64,000 nucleotides of DNA from Herbiconiux moechotypicola. GTDB taxonomy: Bacteria; Actinomycetota; Actinomycetes; Actinomycetales; Microbacteriaceae. Shown here in pieces: positions 41,328 to 49,238 of the stretch. Under the pieces are notes generated by a model. That model ran no database searches. It was not told where the DNA came from and saw nothing but the letters and a program-made list of their open reading frames with translations. Each line of letters opens with the position of its first letter. Position 1 is the first letter of the stretch. The DNA lies in contig NZ_JANLCN010000004.1 of the NCBI RefSeq assembly GCF_024979255.1, forward strand, positions 186,001-250,000, given 5' to 3'. Made by a program: the position numbers and the translations under genes.

Positions 41328-41486
41328 TATGATTCTCGGTGCACCCCGCATGTCGGGGTGACTTCGCGTGCCCACGTGGTGCGAGCATCCGATCGGTCCC
41401 GCCGCAGAGCGGGCCGGATGCGCGCCGGGCACCAGGCATCCGCGGCCACCGTCGCGGTGAGAAACCGAGAACAAAGGAGAACGGCC
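41328..41486 (+). promoter_or_regulatory. rpsB promoter and about 145-nt structured leader
   Basis: A -10 TATGAT lies at 41328-41333, four bases after the sugar porter stop. The leader to the rpsB ATG contains a perfect 7-bp hairpin CACCCCG-CATGT-CGGGGTG (41342-41360), an interrupted GGTCCCGC/GCGGGCC stem (near 41395-41415) and a CGGATGC/GCATCCG pairing (near 41411-41440). AAAGGAG lies at the end. Such a layout could allow S2-mediated feedback control; that is inference. Confidence 0.5.
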
Positions 41487-42509
41487 ATGGCCGTCGTCAC
41501 CATCCGCCAGCTGCTCAACAGCGGCGTGCACTTCGGGCACCAGACCCGCCGCTGGAACCCGAAGATGAAGCGCTTCATCCTCACCGAGCGCTCGGGCATC
41601 TACATCATCGACCTGCAGCAGTCGCTGGGCTACATCGACAAGGCCTACGACTTCGTCAAGGAGACCGTCGCCCACGGCGGCACCATCCTCTTCGTCGGCA
41701 CGAAGAAGCAGGCCCAGGAGTCCATCGCCGAGCAGGCCACCCGCGTGGGCCAGCCGTACGTGAACCAGCGCTGGCTGGGCGGTCTCCTCACCAACTTCAG
41801 CACCGTGTCGAAGCGACTCGCGCGCATGAAGGAGCTCGAGGAGCTCGACTTCGAAGACACCTCGAAGAGCGGCTTCACCAAGAAGGAGCTCCTCATCAAG
41901 AAGCGCGAGCTCGACAAGCTGCACAAGTCGCTCGGCGGAATCCGCAACCTCGCGAAGACCCCGTCGGCGCTCTGGGTGGTCGACACCAAGAAGGAGCACC
42001 TGGCGATCGACGAGGCCAAGAAGCTCGGCATCCCCGTCATCGGCATCCTCGACACCAACTGCGACCCCGACGAGGTGCAGTACCCCATCCCGGGCAACGA
42101 CGACGCCATCCGCTCCGTCGCGCTCCTCACCCGCATCGTGGCCGACGCCGCGGCCGAGGGCCTCATCCAGCGCCACCAGAAGCCCGAAGAGGGCGAGCAG
42201 GCCGAGCCTCTGGCCGAGTGGGAGCGCGAGCTCCTCCAGGCTTCGGAGACCCCCGCCAGCGAGGCCGAGAAGATCGAGGCCGTCGACGGCCTGGTCGCCG
42301 GCGCCGAAGACACCGCGGCCGTGGCCGAGGTCGTCGCCGCCGAGACCCCCACCGAGGAGAACGACGCCGACGCCGAAGCCTCGGCCGACCTCGCCGCCAT
42401 CACCGACGAGGCCCTCGTGGTGGAGCACCACGTCGTCTCCGACGCCGAGGCCGAGGCGAAGCTCGAGGCCGAGGCCACCGACGCCGAGAAGGCCCCGTCG
42501 GCCAAGTAG
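41487..42509 (+). CDS. rpsB: 30S ribosomal protein S2
   Basis: A 340-residue S2, about 100 residues longer than the E. coli protein. Residues 1-235 are the full core: [55 protein letters not shown] and [22 protein letters not shown]. The remaining 105 or so residues form an acidic Ala/Glu-rich tail (for example [20 protein letters not shown]), an extension typical of actinobacteria, probably disordered. AAAGGAG sits about seven bases before the ATG at 41487. It is the first gene of the rpsB-tsf unit, followed by a GC-rich intergenic hairpin. Confidence 0.98.
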   Translation: MAVVTIRQLLNSGVHFGHQTRRWNPKMKRFILTERSGIYIIDLQQSLGYIDKAYDFVKETVAHGGTILFVGTKKQAQESIAEQATRVGQPYVNQRWLGGLLTNFSTVSKRLARMKELEELDFEDTSKSGFTKKELLIKKRELDKLHKSLGGIRNLAKTPSALWVVDTKKEHLAIDEAKKLGIPVIGILDTNCDPDEVQYPIPGNDDAIRSVALLTRIVADAAAEGLIQRHQKPEEGEQAEPLAEWERELLQASETPASEAEKIEAVDGLVAGAEDTAAVAEVVAAETPTEENDADAEASADLAAITDEALVVEHHVVSDAEAEAKLEAEATDAEKAPSAK

Positions 42510-42529
42510 CCGCGACCGCCTGCCGAGCG

Positions 42530-42546
42530 GGCCGGTCACACCGGCC
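42530..42546 (+). terminator. Small GC hairpin between rpsB and tsf, possible attenuator
   Basis: GGCCGGT (42530-42536) pairs with ACCGGCC (42540-42546) around a CAC loop. No T-run follows. In E. coli a partial terminator lies at the same place and lowers tsf relative to rpsB; a similar role is plausible here. Confidence 0.4.
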
Positions 42547-42595
42547 GGCCCCCGGCGAGACGCCACCCACACATCCCACAAGGAGTCAGAAACAC

Positions 42596-43423
42596 ATGGC
42601 AACAATCAGCCTGGCTGATGTCAAGGCGCTGCGCGAGCAGCTCGGCACCGGCATGGTCGACACCAAGAACGCCCTGGTCGAGGCCGACGGCGACATGGAG
42701 AAGGCGATCGAGATCCTGCGCCTCAAGGGTGCGAAGGGCAACGCGAAGCGTGCCGACCGCTCCACCAGCGAGGGCCTCGTGGCCGCGAAGCAGGCCGACG
42801 GCGCCGCCACGCTCATCGAGCTCGCCTGCGAGACCGACTTCGTCGCCAAGGGCGAGAAGTTCATCGCCCTCGCCGACGGCGTGCTCGACGCGGTCTTCGC
42901 CGCCGGTTCCTCCACCGTCGAGGAGGCCCTCGCGGCCCCCGCCGGCGACAAGACCGTGGCCGACCTCATCAACGACGAGGCCGCCATCCTGGGTGAGAAG
43001 ATCGAGCTGCGCCGCATCGCGCGTCTCACCGGCGACGCCTTCGAGATCTACCTGCACAAGACCAGCAAAGACCTGCCCCCGCAGGTCGGCGTGGTCGTGG
43101 CCTACTCCGGTGCCGACGCCGAGACCGCTCGCTCCATCGCGCAGCACATCTCTTTCGCCGACCCGCAGTACCTCTCCCGCGACGACGTGCCCGCCGAGGC
43201 CGTCGAGAAGGAGCGTGCCATCGTCACCGAGATCTCGAAGAACGAGGGTAAGCCCGAGGCTGCTCTGCCCAAGATCGTCGAGGGTCGCGTCACCGCCTAC
43301 TTCAAGCAGGTCGCCCTGCTCGAGCAGGACTACGCGAAGGACAACAAGCTCTCGGTCTCCAAGGTGCTCGCGGATGCGGGCATCACGGTCACCGGTTTCG
43401 CCCGCTTCAAGGTCGGCGCGTAA
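42596..43423 (+). CDS. tsf: Elongation factor Ts
   Basis: A 275-residue guanine-nucleotide exchange factor that regenerates EF-Tu-GTP. The N-terminal UBA-like domain begins MATISLADVKALREQLGTGM with VDTKNALVEADGDMEKAIEIL. CETDFVAKGEKFIALADG is the TDFV-containing core that inserts into EF-Tu. The C-terminal dimerisation subdomain ends VLADAGITVTGFARFKVG. Length and order are normal. AGGAG lies ten bases before the ATG at 42596. A strong terminator follows. Confidence 0.98.
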   Translation: MATISLADVKALREQLGTGMVDTKNALVEADGDMEKAIEILRLKGAKGNAKRADRSTSEGLVAAKQADGAATLIELACETDFVAKGEKFIALADGVLDAVFAAGSSTVEEALAAPAGDKTVADLINDEAAILGEKIELRRIARLTGDAFEIYLHKTSKDLPPQVGVVVAYSGADAETARSIAQHISFADPQYLSRDDVPAEAVEKERAIVTEISKNEGKPEAALPKIVEGRVTAYFKQVALLEQDYAKDNKLSVSKVLADAGITVTGFARFKVGA

Positions 43424-43437
43424 CACACACCACGAAC

Positions 43438-43470
43438 ACGGGCTCGGGTCGAAAGACCCGGGCCCGTTTT
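43438..43470 (+). terminator. Classical rho-independent terminator after tsf
   Basis: A 13-bp GC-rich stem (43438-43450 with 43455-43467), a GAAA tetraloop and TTTT directly after the stem (43467-43470). One U-G pair (43444 with 43461) interrupts an otherwise perfect stem. It ends the rpsB-tsf transcript. Confidence 0.95.
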
Positions 43471-43475
43471 CTCTG

Positions 43476-43481
43476 TAGCCT
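43476..43481 (+). promoter_or_regulatory. -10 hexamer TAGCCT of pyrH
   Basis: TAGCCT lies just after the tsf terminator and 32 bases before the pyrH ATG at 43514, giving a short leader with GAAGGGA as ribosome-binding site. There is no clear -35. Confidence 0.4.
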
Positions 43482-43513
43482 GAACGAGGGCACGACGAAG
43501 GGATGCACGACGG

Positions 43514-44236
43514 ATGTCAGAGCCGGACGGCAAGCGCAGGGTACTTCTCAAACTCTCGGGTGAGGCGTTCGGAGGCGGCGCACTCGGGGTGAACCCGGAT
43601 GTGGTCTCCGGTCTCGCGAAGGAGATCGCCGACGCGGCGAAAGAGGTCGAGGTGGCCGTGGTCGTGGGCGGCGGAAACTTCTTCCGCGGCGCCGAGCTGT
43701 CCCAGCGCGGCATGGACCGCGGTCGCGCCGACTACATGGGCATGCTGGGCACCGTCATGAACGCCCTCGCCCTGCAGGACTTCCTCGAGCAGGCCGGCGC
43801 CGAGACCCGCGTGCAGTCGGCCATCTCGATGACCCAGGTGGCCGAGCCGTACATCCCGCGCCGTGCCATCCGGCACCTCGAAAAGGGCCGCGTCGTCATC
43901 TTCGGCGCCGGCGCCGGGCTGCCCTACTTCTCCACCGACACCGTCTCCGCGCAGCGTGCGCTCGAGATCCGGGCCGACGAGGTGCTCGTGGCCAAGAACG
44001 GCGTCGACGGTGTGTACTCCGCCGACCCCCGGTTGGTTCCGGATGCGGTCAAGCTCGACACGCTCACCTACAACGACGCCCTCGTGCAGGGCCTCAAGGT
44101 GGTCGACTCGACCGCGTTCAGCCTGTGCATGGACAACGGGATGCCCATGCACGTGTTCGGCATGGAGCCGGCCGGCAACGTGGCGAAGGCCATCAGGGGC
44201 GAGCGCATCGGCACCCTGGTCGCCACCAGCCACTGA
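43514..44236 (+). CDS. pyrH: UMP kinase
   Basis: A 240-residue hexameric amino-acid-kinase-fold enzyme that phosphorylates UMP to [21 protein letters not shown] (phosphate loop), [22 protein letters not shown] (UMP site), [17 protein letters not shown] and [23 protein letters not shown] (donor site) are all present. The ATG at 43514 is in the TGTCAGAGCCGG context; an earlier ATG at 43503 is out of frame. The gene has its own promoter after the tsf terminator and is followed 66 bp later by frr. Confidence 0.97.
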   Translation: MSEPDGKRRVLLKLSGEAFGGGALGVNPDVVSGLAKEIADAAKEVEVAVVVGGGNFFRGAELSQRGMDRGRADYMGMLGTVMNALALQDFLEQAGAETRVQSAISMTQVAEPYIPRRAIRHLEKGRVVIFGAGAGLPYFSTDTVSAQRALEIRADEVLVAKNGVDGVYSADPRLVPDAVKLDTLTYNDALVQGLKVVDSTAFSLCMDNGMPMHVFGMEPAGNVAKAIRGERIGTLVATSH

Positions 44237-44265
44237 CCGTCCTCGGGCGCCCGGCGCCCACTGAC

Positions 44266-44271
44266 TACACT
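44266..44271 (+). promoter_or_regulatory. -10 hexamer TACACT of frr
   Basis: TACACT lies 31 bases before the GTG at 44303, with AAGGAG at an ordinary distance from the start. The frr gene can thus be transcribed apart from pyrH. Confidence 0.45.
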
Positions 44272-44302
44272 TGACAGCACAGATCCACCGAAGGAGTTCC
44301 CC

Positions 44303-44857
44303 GTGATCGCGGATGTACTGGCCGACGCCACCGAGCGCATGAACAAGACCGTCGAGGCGACGAAGGACGACTTCGCCAACGTGCGCACCGGCCGCGCGAA
44401 CCCGGCGCTGTTCCAGAAGATCATGGTGCCCTACTACGGCACCCCCACCCCGCTGGCGCAGCTGGCATCGCTGCAGAACCCCGAGGCGCGGTCGCTGATC
44501 GTCACCCCTTACGACAAGGGCGCCCTGCGCGATATCGAGCAGGCGATCCGCGACATGCCGAACCTGGGCGCGAACCCCACCAACGACGGCACGATCATCC
44601 GGGTCACGCTGCCCGAGCTCACCGAGGAGCGCCGCAAGGAGTACGTCAAGATCGTGCGCACCAAGGCGGAGGACGGCAAGGTGTCCGTGCGCAACATCCG
44701 CCGCAAGGCGAAGGACGAGCTCGACGCGCTGAAGAGCGAGGTCGGCGACGACGAGGTGGCCCGTGGCGAGAAGGAGCTCGAGGCGGTCACCAAGAACCAC
44801 GTCGACGCGATCGACGACGCCCTGAAGCGCAAAGAAGCCGAGCTCCTCGAGGTCTGA
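44303..44857 (+). CDS. frr: Ribosome recycling factor
   Basis: A 184-residue L-shaped protein that, with EF-G, splits post-termination ribosomes. [21 protein letters not shown] (helix 1), [15 protein letters not shown] (domain II), [18 protein letters not shown] and [17 protein letters not shown] make a complete family profile. The start is a GTG with AAGGAG at about eight bases. It ends 15 bp before cdsA, the normal neighbour. Confidence 0.98.
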   Translation: MIADVLADATERMNKTVEATKDDFANVRTGRANPALFQKIMVPYYGTPTPLAQLASLQNPEARSLIVTPYDKGALRDIEQAIRDMPNLGANPTNDGTIIRVTLPELTEERRKEYVKIVRTKAEDGKVSVRNIRRKAKDELDALKSEVGDDEVARGEKELEAVTKNHVDAIDDALKRKEAELLEV

Positions 44858-44872
44858 CCTCGACGGTCTGCC

Positions 44873-45838
44873 ATGAGCCACGACCCCGGGCCGTCCGGCG
44901 TTCCCCCGCACTCTCCCGAGCGGCGAGCCAAGCCGCTCTCGCGCGCCGACATCCAGGCGCAGGTGCGGGCCCGACGCGAGCAGTTCGAGGAGGCCAACGA
45001 GAAGATCACGGCGCGAACCGGCCGCAACCTGCTCTCGGCCATCGCGATCGGGGTGGTGCTGGCGGGGGTCATGATCCTCAGCCTGGTCGTCATCAAAGAG
45101 CTCTTCATGGTGCTCGCCGCCGTGCTCGTGGCGTTCGGCACACTGGAGCTCGCGACGGCCCTCCGGCACGCGAACATCGTGGTGCCCCGGGTTCCCGCGA
45201 TGGTGGTGGGCGTGGCGATGGTGCCGGCGGCCTACTACTGGGGCGCCGAGGGCCAGTGGCTGGTGTTCGCGGCCGGGGTCGTGGTCGTGGCGCTCTGGCG
45301 GCTGGTCGACGCCCTGGTGCGCCGTCCGAGGCCGAGCGGGCTCGCTCTGCTCCGTGACCTCGGGGCGGGTGCGTTCGTGCAGGTGTACGTCTCGTTCCTC
45401 GGCAGCATCGCCGTCCTCCTGGTGTCGCACGAGGGAGGCCAGTGGTGGGTGATGTCGTTCATCGTGATCGTGGTGCTCGTCGACGTGGGCGCCTACGCCA
45501 CGGGGCTCAACCTGGGCCGGCATCCGATGGCGCCGACGATCAGCCCGAAGAAGACCTGGGAGGGGCTGGCCGGTGCGGTGGTCGCGGCCCTCGTCGGAGG
45601 CGTGCTGCTGGCGGTCTTCCTCCTCGGTCAGCCCTGGTGGGTGGGCCTCGTCTTCGGCGCCGTGATCGCCGCCACCGCGACGGTGGGAGACCTCGCGGAG
45701 TCGCTCATCAAGCGCGACATCGGCATAAAGGACATGAGTTCGTGGCTCCCCGGTCACGGTGGATTCCTCGACCGGCTCGACTCGATCCTGCCCTCGGCGG
45801 CGGCCGCGTACGTGCTCTGGGTGGTGTTCGCGAGCTGA
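44873..45838 (+). CDS. cdsA: Phosphatidate cytidylyltransferase (CDP-diacylglycerol synthase)
   Basis: A 321-residue integral membrane enzyme making CDP-diacylglycerol from CTP and phosphatidic acid, the precursor of all phospholipids including PI and cardiolipin. A 60-residue soluble N-terminus precedes about eight hydrophobic helices. The signature is complete near residue 275-305: SLIKRDIGIKDMSSWLPGHG followed by GFLDRLDS. ISPKKTWEGLAGA marks another conserved block. The ATG at 44873 lies 15 bp after frr. It is the last conserved gene in the rpsB-tsf-pyrH-frr-cdsA series. Confidence 0.96.
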   Translation: MSHDPGPSGVPPHSPERRAKPLSRADIQAQVRARREQFEEANEKITARTGRNLLSAIAIGVVLAGVMILSLVVIKELFMVLAAVLVAFGTLELATALRHANIVVPRVPAMVVGVAMVPAAYYWGAEGQWLVFAAGVVVVALWRLVDALVRRPRPSGLALLRDLGAGAFVQVYVSFLGSIAVLLVSHEGGQWWVMSFIVIVVLVDVGAYATGLNLGRHPMAPTISPKKTWEGLAGAVVAALVGGVLLAVFLLGQPWWVGLVFGAVIAATATVGDLAESLIKRDIGIKDMSSWLPGHGGFLDRLDSILPSAAAAYVLWVVFAS

Positions 45839-45866
45839 CTGCCGCGACTTCACGGGAAGAGTTCGG

Positions 45867-45872
45867 CACAAT
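45867..45872 (+). promoter_or_regulatory. -10-like hexamer CACAAT, leaderless promoter of the DivIVA-like gene
   Basis: CACAAT, six bases (AGAGCC), then GTG at 45879. The same hexamer serves rplS at 30604-30609. Confidence 0.45.
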
Positions 45873-45878
45873 AGAGCC

Positions 45879-46436
45879 GTGAGCACACCTTTCCCGCGCA
45901 CCCGCAACTCCGTTCTCGGCTACGACGTCGAGGAGGTCGACGAGTTCCTCGCCCTGGCGCGCTCGGCTTACGACGGCCGTGATCCTGCGAGTGGGGGCCC
46001 TGCGCTCTCCAGTGAGGCCGTGCGCGGCACGGCGTTCACCATGCAGAAGGGCGGCTACGACGCCCGTGCGGTCGACGCGGCGCTGGAGCGGCTGGAAGAC
46101 GCGTTCGCCCTGCGAGAGCGCGACCGCGCCTACCGTGCCGTCGGCGACGACGCCTGGTACCAGCAGGCACGCTCCCGGGCCGCCGAGATCCTGCAGCGGC
46201 TCGAGCGCCCCGACGGCCAGAAGTTCACCCGCGCCGGGTTCCTGCGCCTGGGCTACGACCGGCGAGACGTCGACGCCTTCTCCGACGCCCTCATCGAGTA
46301 CTTCCGGGCCGGCGCCGACGTGACGGTGACGGATGTGCGCACCGCCTCGTTCAGGCCGCGCCGCGGAGGCTACAGCGAGGCGCAGGTCGATGCCGTGCTC
46401 GATGCGGTGGTCGACGTGATGCTCGCCGTGCGCTGA
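45879..46436 (+). CDS. DivIVA-domain-like protein with four G-Y repeats
   Basis: A 185-residue acidic protein. The motif LGYDVEEVDEFL, characteristic of the DivIVA N-terminal domain, occurs once clearly (residues 13-24) and again in weaker form as GGYDARAVDAAL (58-69), LGYDRRDVDAFSD (124-136) and GGYSEAQVDAVLD (163-175). No long coiled coil follows any of them, so it is not a polar-growth Wag31 homologue. It begins at a GTG 6 nt after a -10-like hexamer. Adjacent to cdsA, it is a membrane-curvature or septum-associated candidate; function unknown. Confidence 0.75.
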   Translation: MSTPFPRTRNSVLGYDVEEVDEFLALARSAYDGRDPASGGPALSSEAVRGTAFTMQKGGYDARAVDAALERLEDAFALRERDRAYRAVGDDAWYQQARSRAAEILQRLERPDGQKFTRAGFLRLGYDRRDVDAFSDALIEYFRAGADVTVTDVRTASFRPRRGGYSEAQVDAVLDAVVDVMLAVR

Positions 46437-46491
46437 CCCCCGGAAGGGGGGTGAATATTTCGATCGTGTAAAGAAATCCTCATTCAGCGTG

Positions 46492-46506
46492 TACCCCCCT
46501 TGGGGG
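46492..46506 (+). promoter_or_regulatory. C-run/G-run inverted element upstream of the peptide-binding lipoprotein gene
   Basis: TACCCCCC (46492-46499) and GGGGG (46502-46506) can pair, extended by GTG/CAC outside. It lies in an unusually AT-rich 100-bp gap (46437-46536) that also contains AATATTTCGATCG. A related C-run/G-run pair occurs upstream of the second bmp gene. Role unknown. Confidence 0.3.
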
Positions 46507-46536
46507 ACACGGTTCTTGTGTGTTAGCCATGTCTCC

Positions 46537-48156
46537 ATGAATTCCGCACACATTCACGCTCGCCGGGCACTTGCCTTCTCGGCGGCAGGGGCAGCATCCG
46601 TCCTCGTCCTCGCCGGCTGCGCCGCCGGCTCCTCCGACCCCGCCTCGGGCGAGGGCATCATCATCGGCACCACCGACAAGGTCACCACCCTCGATCCCGC
46701 GGGCTCGTACGACAACGGGTCGTTCGCGGTGCAGAACCAGGTGTTCCCGTTCCTCATGAACACCCCCTACGGCAGCCCCGACGTCGAACCCGACATCGCC
46801 GAGAGCGCCGAGTTCACGAGCCCCACCGAGTACACGGTCACCCTCAAAGAGGGCCTCACCTTCGCCAACGGTCACGAGCTCACCTCCTCCGACGTGAAGT
46901 TCACCTTCGACCGCCAGCTCGCCATCGCCGACGAGAACGGCCCCTCCTCGCTGCTCTACAACCTCGACAGCGTCGCCACGCCCGACGATCTCACGGTCGT
47001 GTTCACCCTCAAGAACCCCGACGACCAGGTGTTCCCGCAGATCCTGTCGAGCCCCGCAGGCCCGATCGTCGACGAGGAGGTCTTCTCGGCCACCGAACTC
47101 ACCCCCGACGACGAGATCGTCGACGGCGGGGCCTTCGCGGGCCAGTACGCGATCACCTCGTACGACTTCAACAACCTCATCTCCTACGAGCCCTTCGAGG
47201 GCTACGACGGGGTGCTCCCGCCGGCCGAGTCGGCGGTCACCGCCAAGTACTACGCCGACTCGTCGAACCTCAAGCTCGACGTGCAGGAGGGCAACATCGA
47301 CGTGGCGTTCCGGAGCCTCTCAGCAACCGACGTCGACGACCTCGCGTCGAACGAGAACGTGACGGTGCACGACGGCCCGGGCGGCGAGATCCGCTACATC
47401 GTGTTCAACTTCGACACCCAGCCGTTCGGCGCCACCACGCCCGAGGCCGATGCCGCCAAGGCGCTGGCCGTGCGCCAGGCCGTGGCCGACCTGATCGACC
47501 GCGACGAGATCGCCGACCAGGTGTACAAGGGCACCTACACGCCGCTCTACTCCTTCGTGCCGGCGGGCCTCACGGGCGCCACCGAGGTGCTCAAGGAGAG
47601 CTACGGCGACGGCTCGGGCGGCCCCTCCGTCGAGAAGGCCACCGAGACGCTGACGGCGGCGGGCGTGACCACCCCGGTCGAGCTCAACCTGCAGTACAGC
47701 CCCGACCACTACGGCCCGTCCTCGGGCGACGAGTACGCGCTCATCAAAGACCAGCTCGAGGCCTCGGGACTGTTCACGGTGAACCTGCAGTCGACGGAGT
47801 GGGTGCAGTACTCCAAAGACCGCACCGCCGACGTCTACCCGGCCTACCAGCTGGGCTGGTTCCCCGACTACTCCGACGCCGACAACTACCTCACACCGTT
47901 CTTCCTCACCGAGAACTTCCTCGGCAACCACTACTCGAACCAGGAGGTCAACGACCTCATCCTGCAGCAGGCCTCCACCGCCGACCCGGCGGCGCGGCAG
48001 GCGCTGATCGAGGAGATCCAGGCCAAGGAGGCGCTCGACCTCTCCACGGTGCCCTACCTCCAGGGCGCCCAGGTCGCCGTCGCCGGAACCGACGTCGACG
48101 GGGTCACGCTGGATGCGTCGTTCAAGTTCCGCTACGCGCCGCTGACCAAGGGATGA
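46537..48156 (+). CDS. Peptide/oligopeptide ABC transporter substrate-binding lipoprotein (family 5)
   Basis: A 539-residue extracellular lipoprotein of the DppA/OppA family. The signal peptide ends in a lipobox (VLVLAGC, near residue 28). LDPAGSYDNGSFAVQNQVF, ELTSSDVKFTFDRQL (the family 5 signature region) and DLIDRDEIADQVYKGTYTPLYSFVPAG are typical. The ATG at 46537 has no ribosome-binding site; an earlier ATG at 46529 is out of frame. The stop overlaps the first permease by four bases (ATGA). The ligand (peptide, nickel or glycan) is not evident. Confidence 0.92.
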   Translation: MNSAHIHARRALAFSAAGAASVLVLAGCAAGSSDPASGEGIIIGTTDKVTTLDPAGSYDNGSFAVQNQVFPFLMNTPYGSPDVEPDIAESAEFTSPTEYTVTLKEGLTFANGHELTSSDVKFTFDRQLAIADENGPSSLLYNLDSVATPDDLTVVFTLKNPDDQVFPQILSSPAGPIVDEEVFSATELTPDDEIVDGGAFAGQYAITSYDFNNLISYEPFEGYDGVLPPAESAVTAKYYADSSNLKLDVQEGNIDVAFRSLSATDVDDLASNENVTVHDGPGGEIRYIVFNFDTQPFGATTPEADAAKALAVRQAVADLIDRDEIADQVYKGTYTPLYSFVPAGLTGATEVLKESYGDGSGGPSVEKATETLTAAGVTTPVELNLQYSPDHYGPSSGDEYALIKDQLEASGLFTVNLQSTEWVQYSKDRTADVYPAYQLGWFPDYSDADNYLTPFFLTENFLGNHYSNQEVNDLILQQASTADPAARQALIEEIQAKEALDLSTVPYLQGAQVAVAGTDVDGVTLDASFKFRYAPLTKG

Positions 48157-49238
48157 CGACGGCGCTCCTGCCGAGCGACGCACCCAGCCCGGTCGCCCCC
48201 ACGCCCAAGAGCGCTGGGGGCGGCCTCGGCCGGTACCTCGTCGTGCGGTTCCTGCTGATCTTCCCGACCATCTTCATCCTGGTCACCCTCGTGTTCCTGC
48301 TCATGCGCACCGTCGGCGACCCGATCACGGCCGCCCAGGGCGGAAGGCTGACCGCCGACCAGCTGCAGGAGCGCATCCACGCCGCCGGCTACGACCGGCC
48401 GATCATCGTGCAGTACCTGGAATACCTCGGCCAGGTGTTCACCGGGAACTTCGGCACCACCATCAGCGACAACCGCCCCGTCACCGAGGTGCTGCTCACC
48501 TACGGCGGGGCCACGCTCGAGCTCGCGTTCTACGCCCTGATCGTGGCCTTCCTCGTGGGAATCCCGCTCGGTCTCGTGGCGGCGGCGTTCCGCGACCGGG
48601 TGCCCGACGCCGTGCTGCGCGTCTTCGCCATCCTCTGCTATGCCACGCCCGTGTTCTTCGCCGGCATGCTGCTGAAGCTCGTGTTCTCGGTGTGGCTGCA
48701 GTGGCTGCCGGTGGCCGGGCGCGCCTCCACCCGCACCGAGCTCGCCATGCAGACCCTCGACGGCAAGACGGGCATCTACCTCGTCGACGCCATCGCCCTC
48801 GGCAGCCCCGCCGCCATCGGAGACGTGCTCTCTCACGCGGTGCTTCCGGGCATCGCGCTCGGCCTGCTCACGGCGGGCGTCTTCCTCCGGCTGGTGCGCA
48901 CCAACGTCATCGGCACCCTCGGCACCGACTACGTCGACGCCGCCCGCTCGCGGGGAGTGCGCGAGTCGAGGCTCGTGCGCACGCACGCCTACAAGCCCGC
49001 CCTCATCCCCATCATCACGGTCATCGGCCTGCAGATCGCCCTGCTGCTCGGCGGCGCGGTGCTCACCGAGACCACGTTCGAGTGGAAGGGCCTCGGCTTC
49101 CAGCTCGCCGCCTACCTCGCCGCCCGCGACTTCGTGGCGGTGCAGGGCATCGTCGCGCTGCTCGCCGTCATCGTCGCGGTGACGAACTTCATCGTCGACG
49201 TGATCGCGGCGCTGATCGACCCGAGGGTGAGGTACTGA
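48153..49238 (+). CDS. Peptide ABC transporter permease, DppB-like
   Basis: A 361-residue membrane protein with six helices and a long first periplasmic loop, the DppB/OppB type. VRFLLIFPTIFILVTLVFLLM is helix 1, GYDRPIIVQYLEYLGQVFTGNFG the characteristic loop, and the coupling region is DYVDAARSRGVRESRLVRTHAYKPAL. The ATG at 48153 overlaps the binding-protein stop and the stop abuts the next permease by one base. It forms a heterodimer with the DppC-like subunit. Confidence 0.94.
   Translation: MTTALLPSDAPSPVAPTPKSAGGGLGRYLVVRFLLIFPTIFILVTLVFLLMRTVGDPITAAQGGRLTADQLQERIHAAGYDRPIIVQYLEYLGQVFTGNFGTTISDNRPVTEVLLTYGGATLELAFYALIVAFLVGIPLGLVAAAFRDRVPDAVLRVFAILCYATPVFFAGMLLKLVFSVWLQWLPVAGRASTRTELAMQTLDGKTGIYLVDAIALGSPAAIGDVLSHAVLPGIALGLLTAGVFLRLVRTNVIGTLGTDYVDAARSRGVRESRLVRTHAYKPALIPIITVIGLQIALLLGGAVLTETTFEWKGLGFQLAAYLAARDFVAVQGIVALLAVIVAVTNFIVDVIAALIDPRVRY

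Noticed and set aside
43517-45907. An open frame of about 796 codons on the minus strand across pyrH, frr and cdsA.
   Set aside because: It covers three recognised genes on the other strand and its composition (His, Arg, Asp, Gly) is the shadow signature; no start signal is present.
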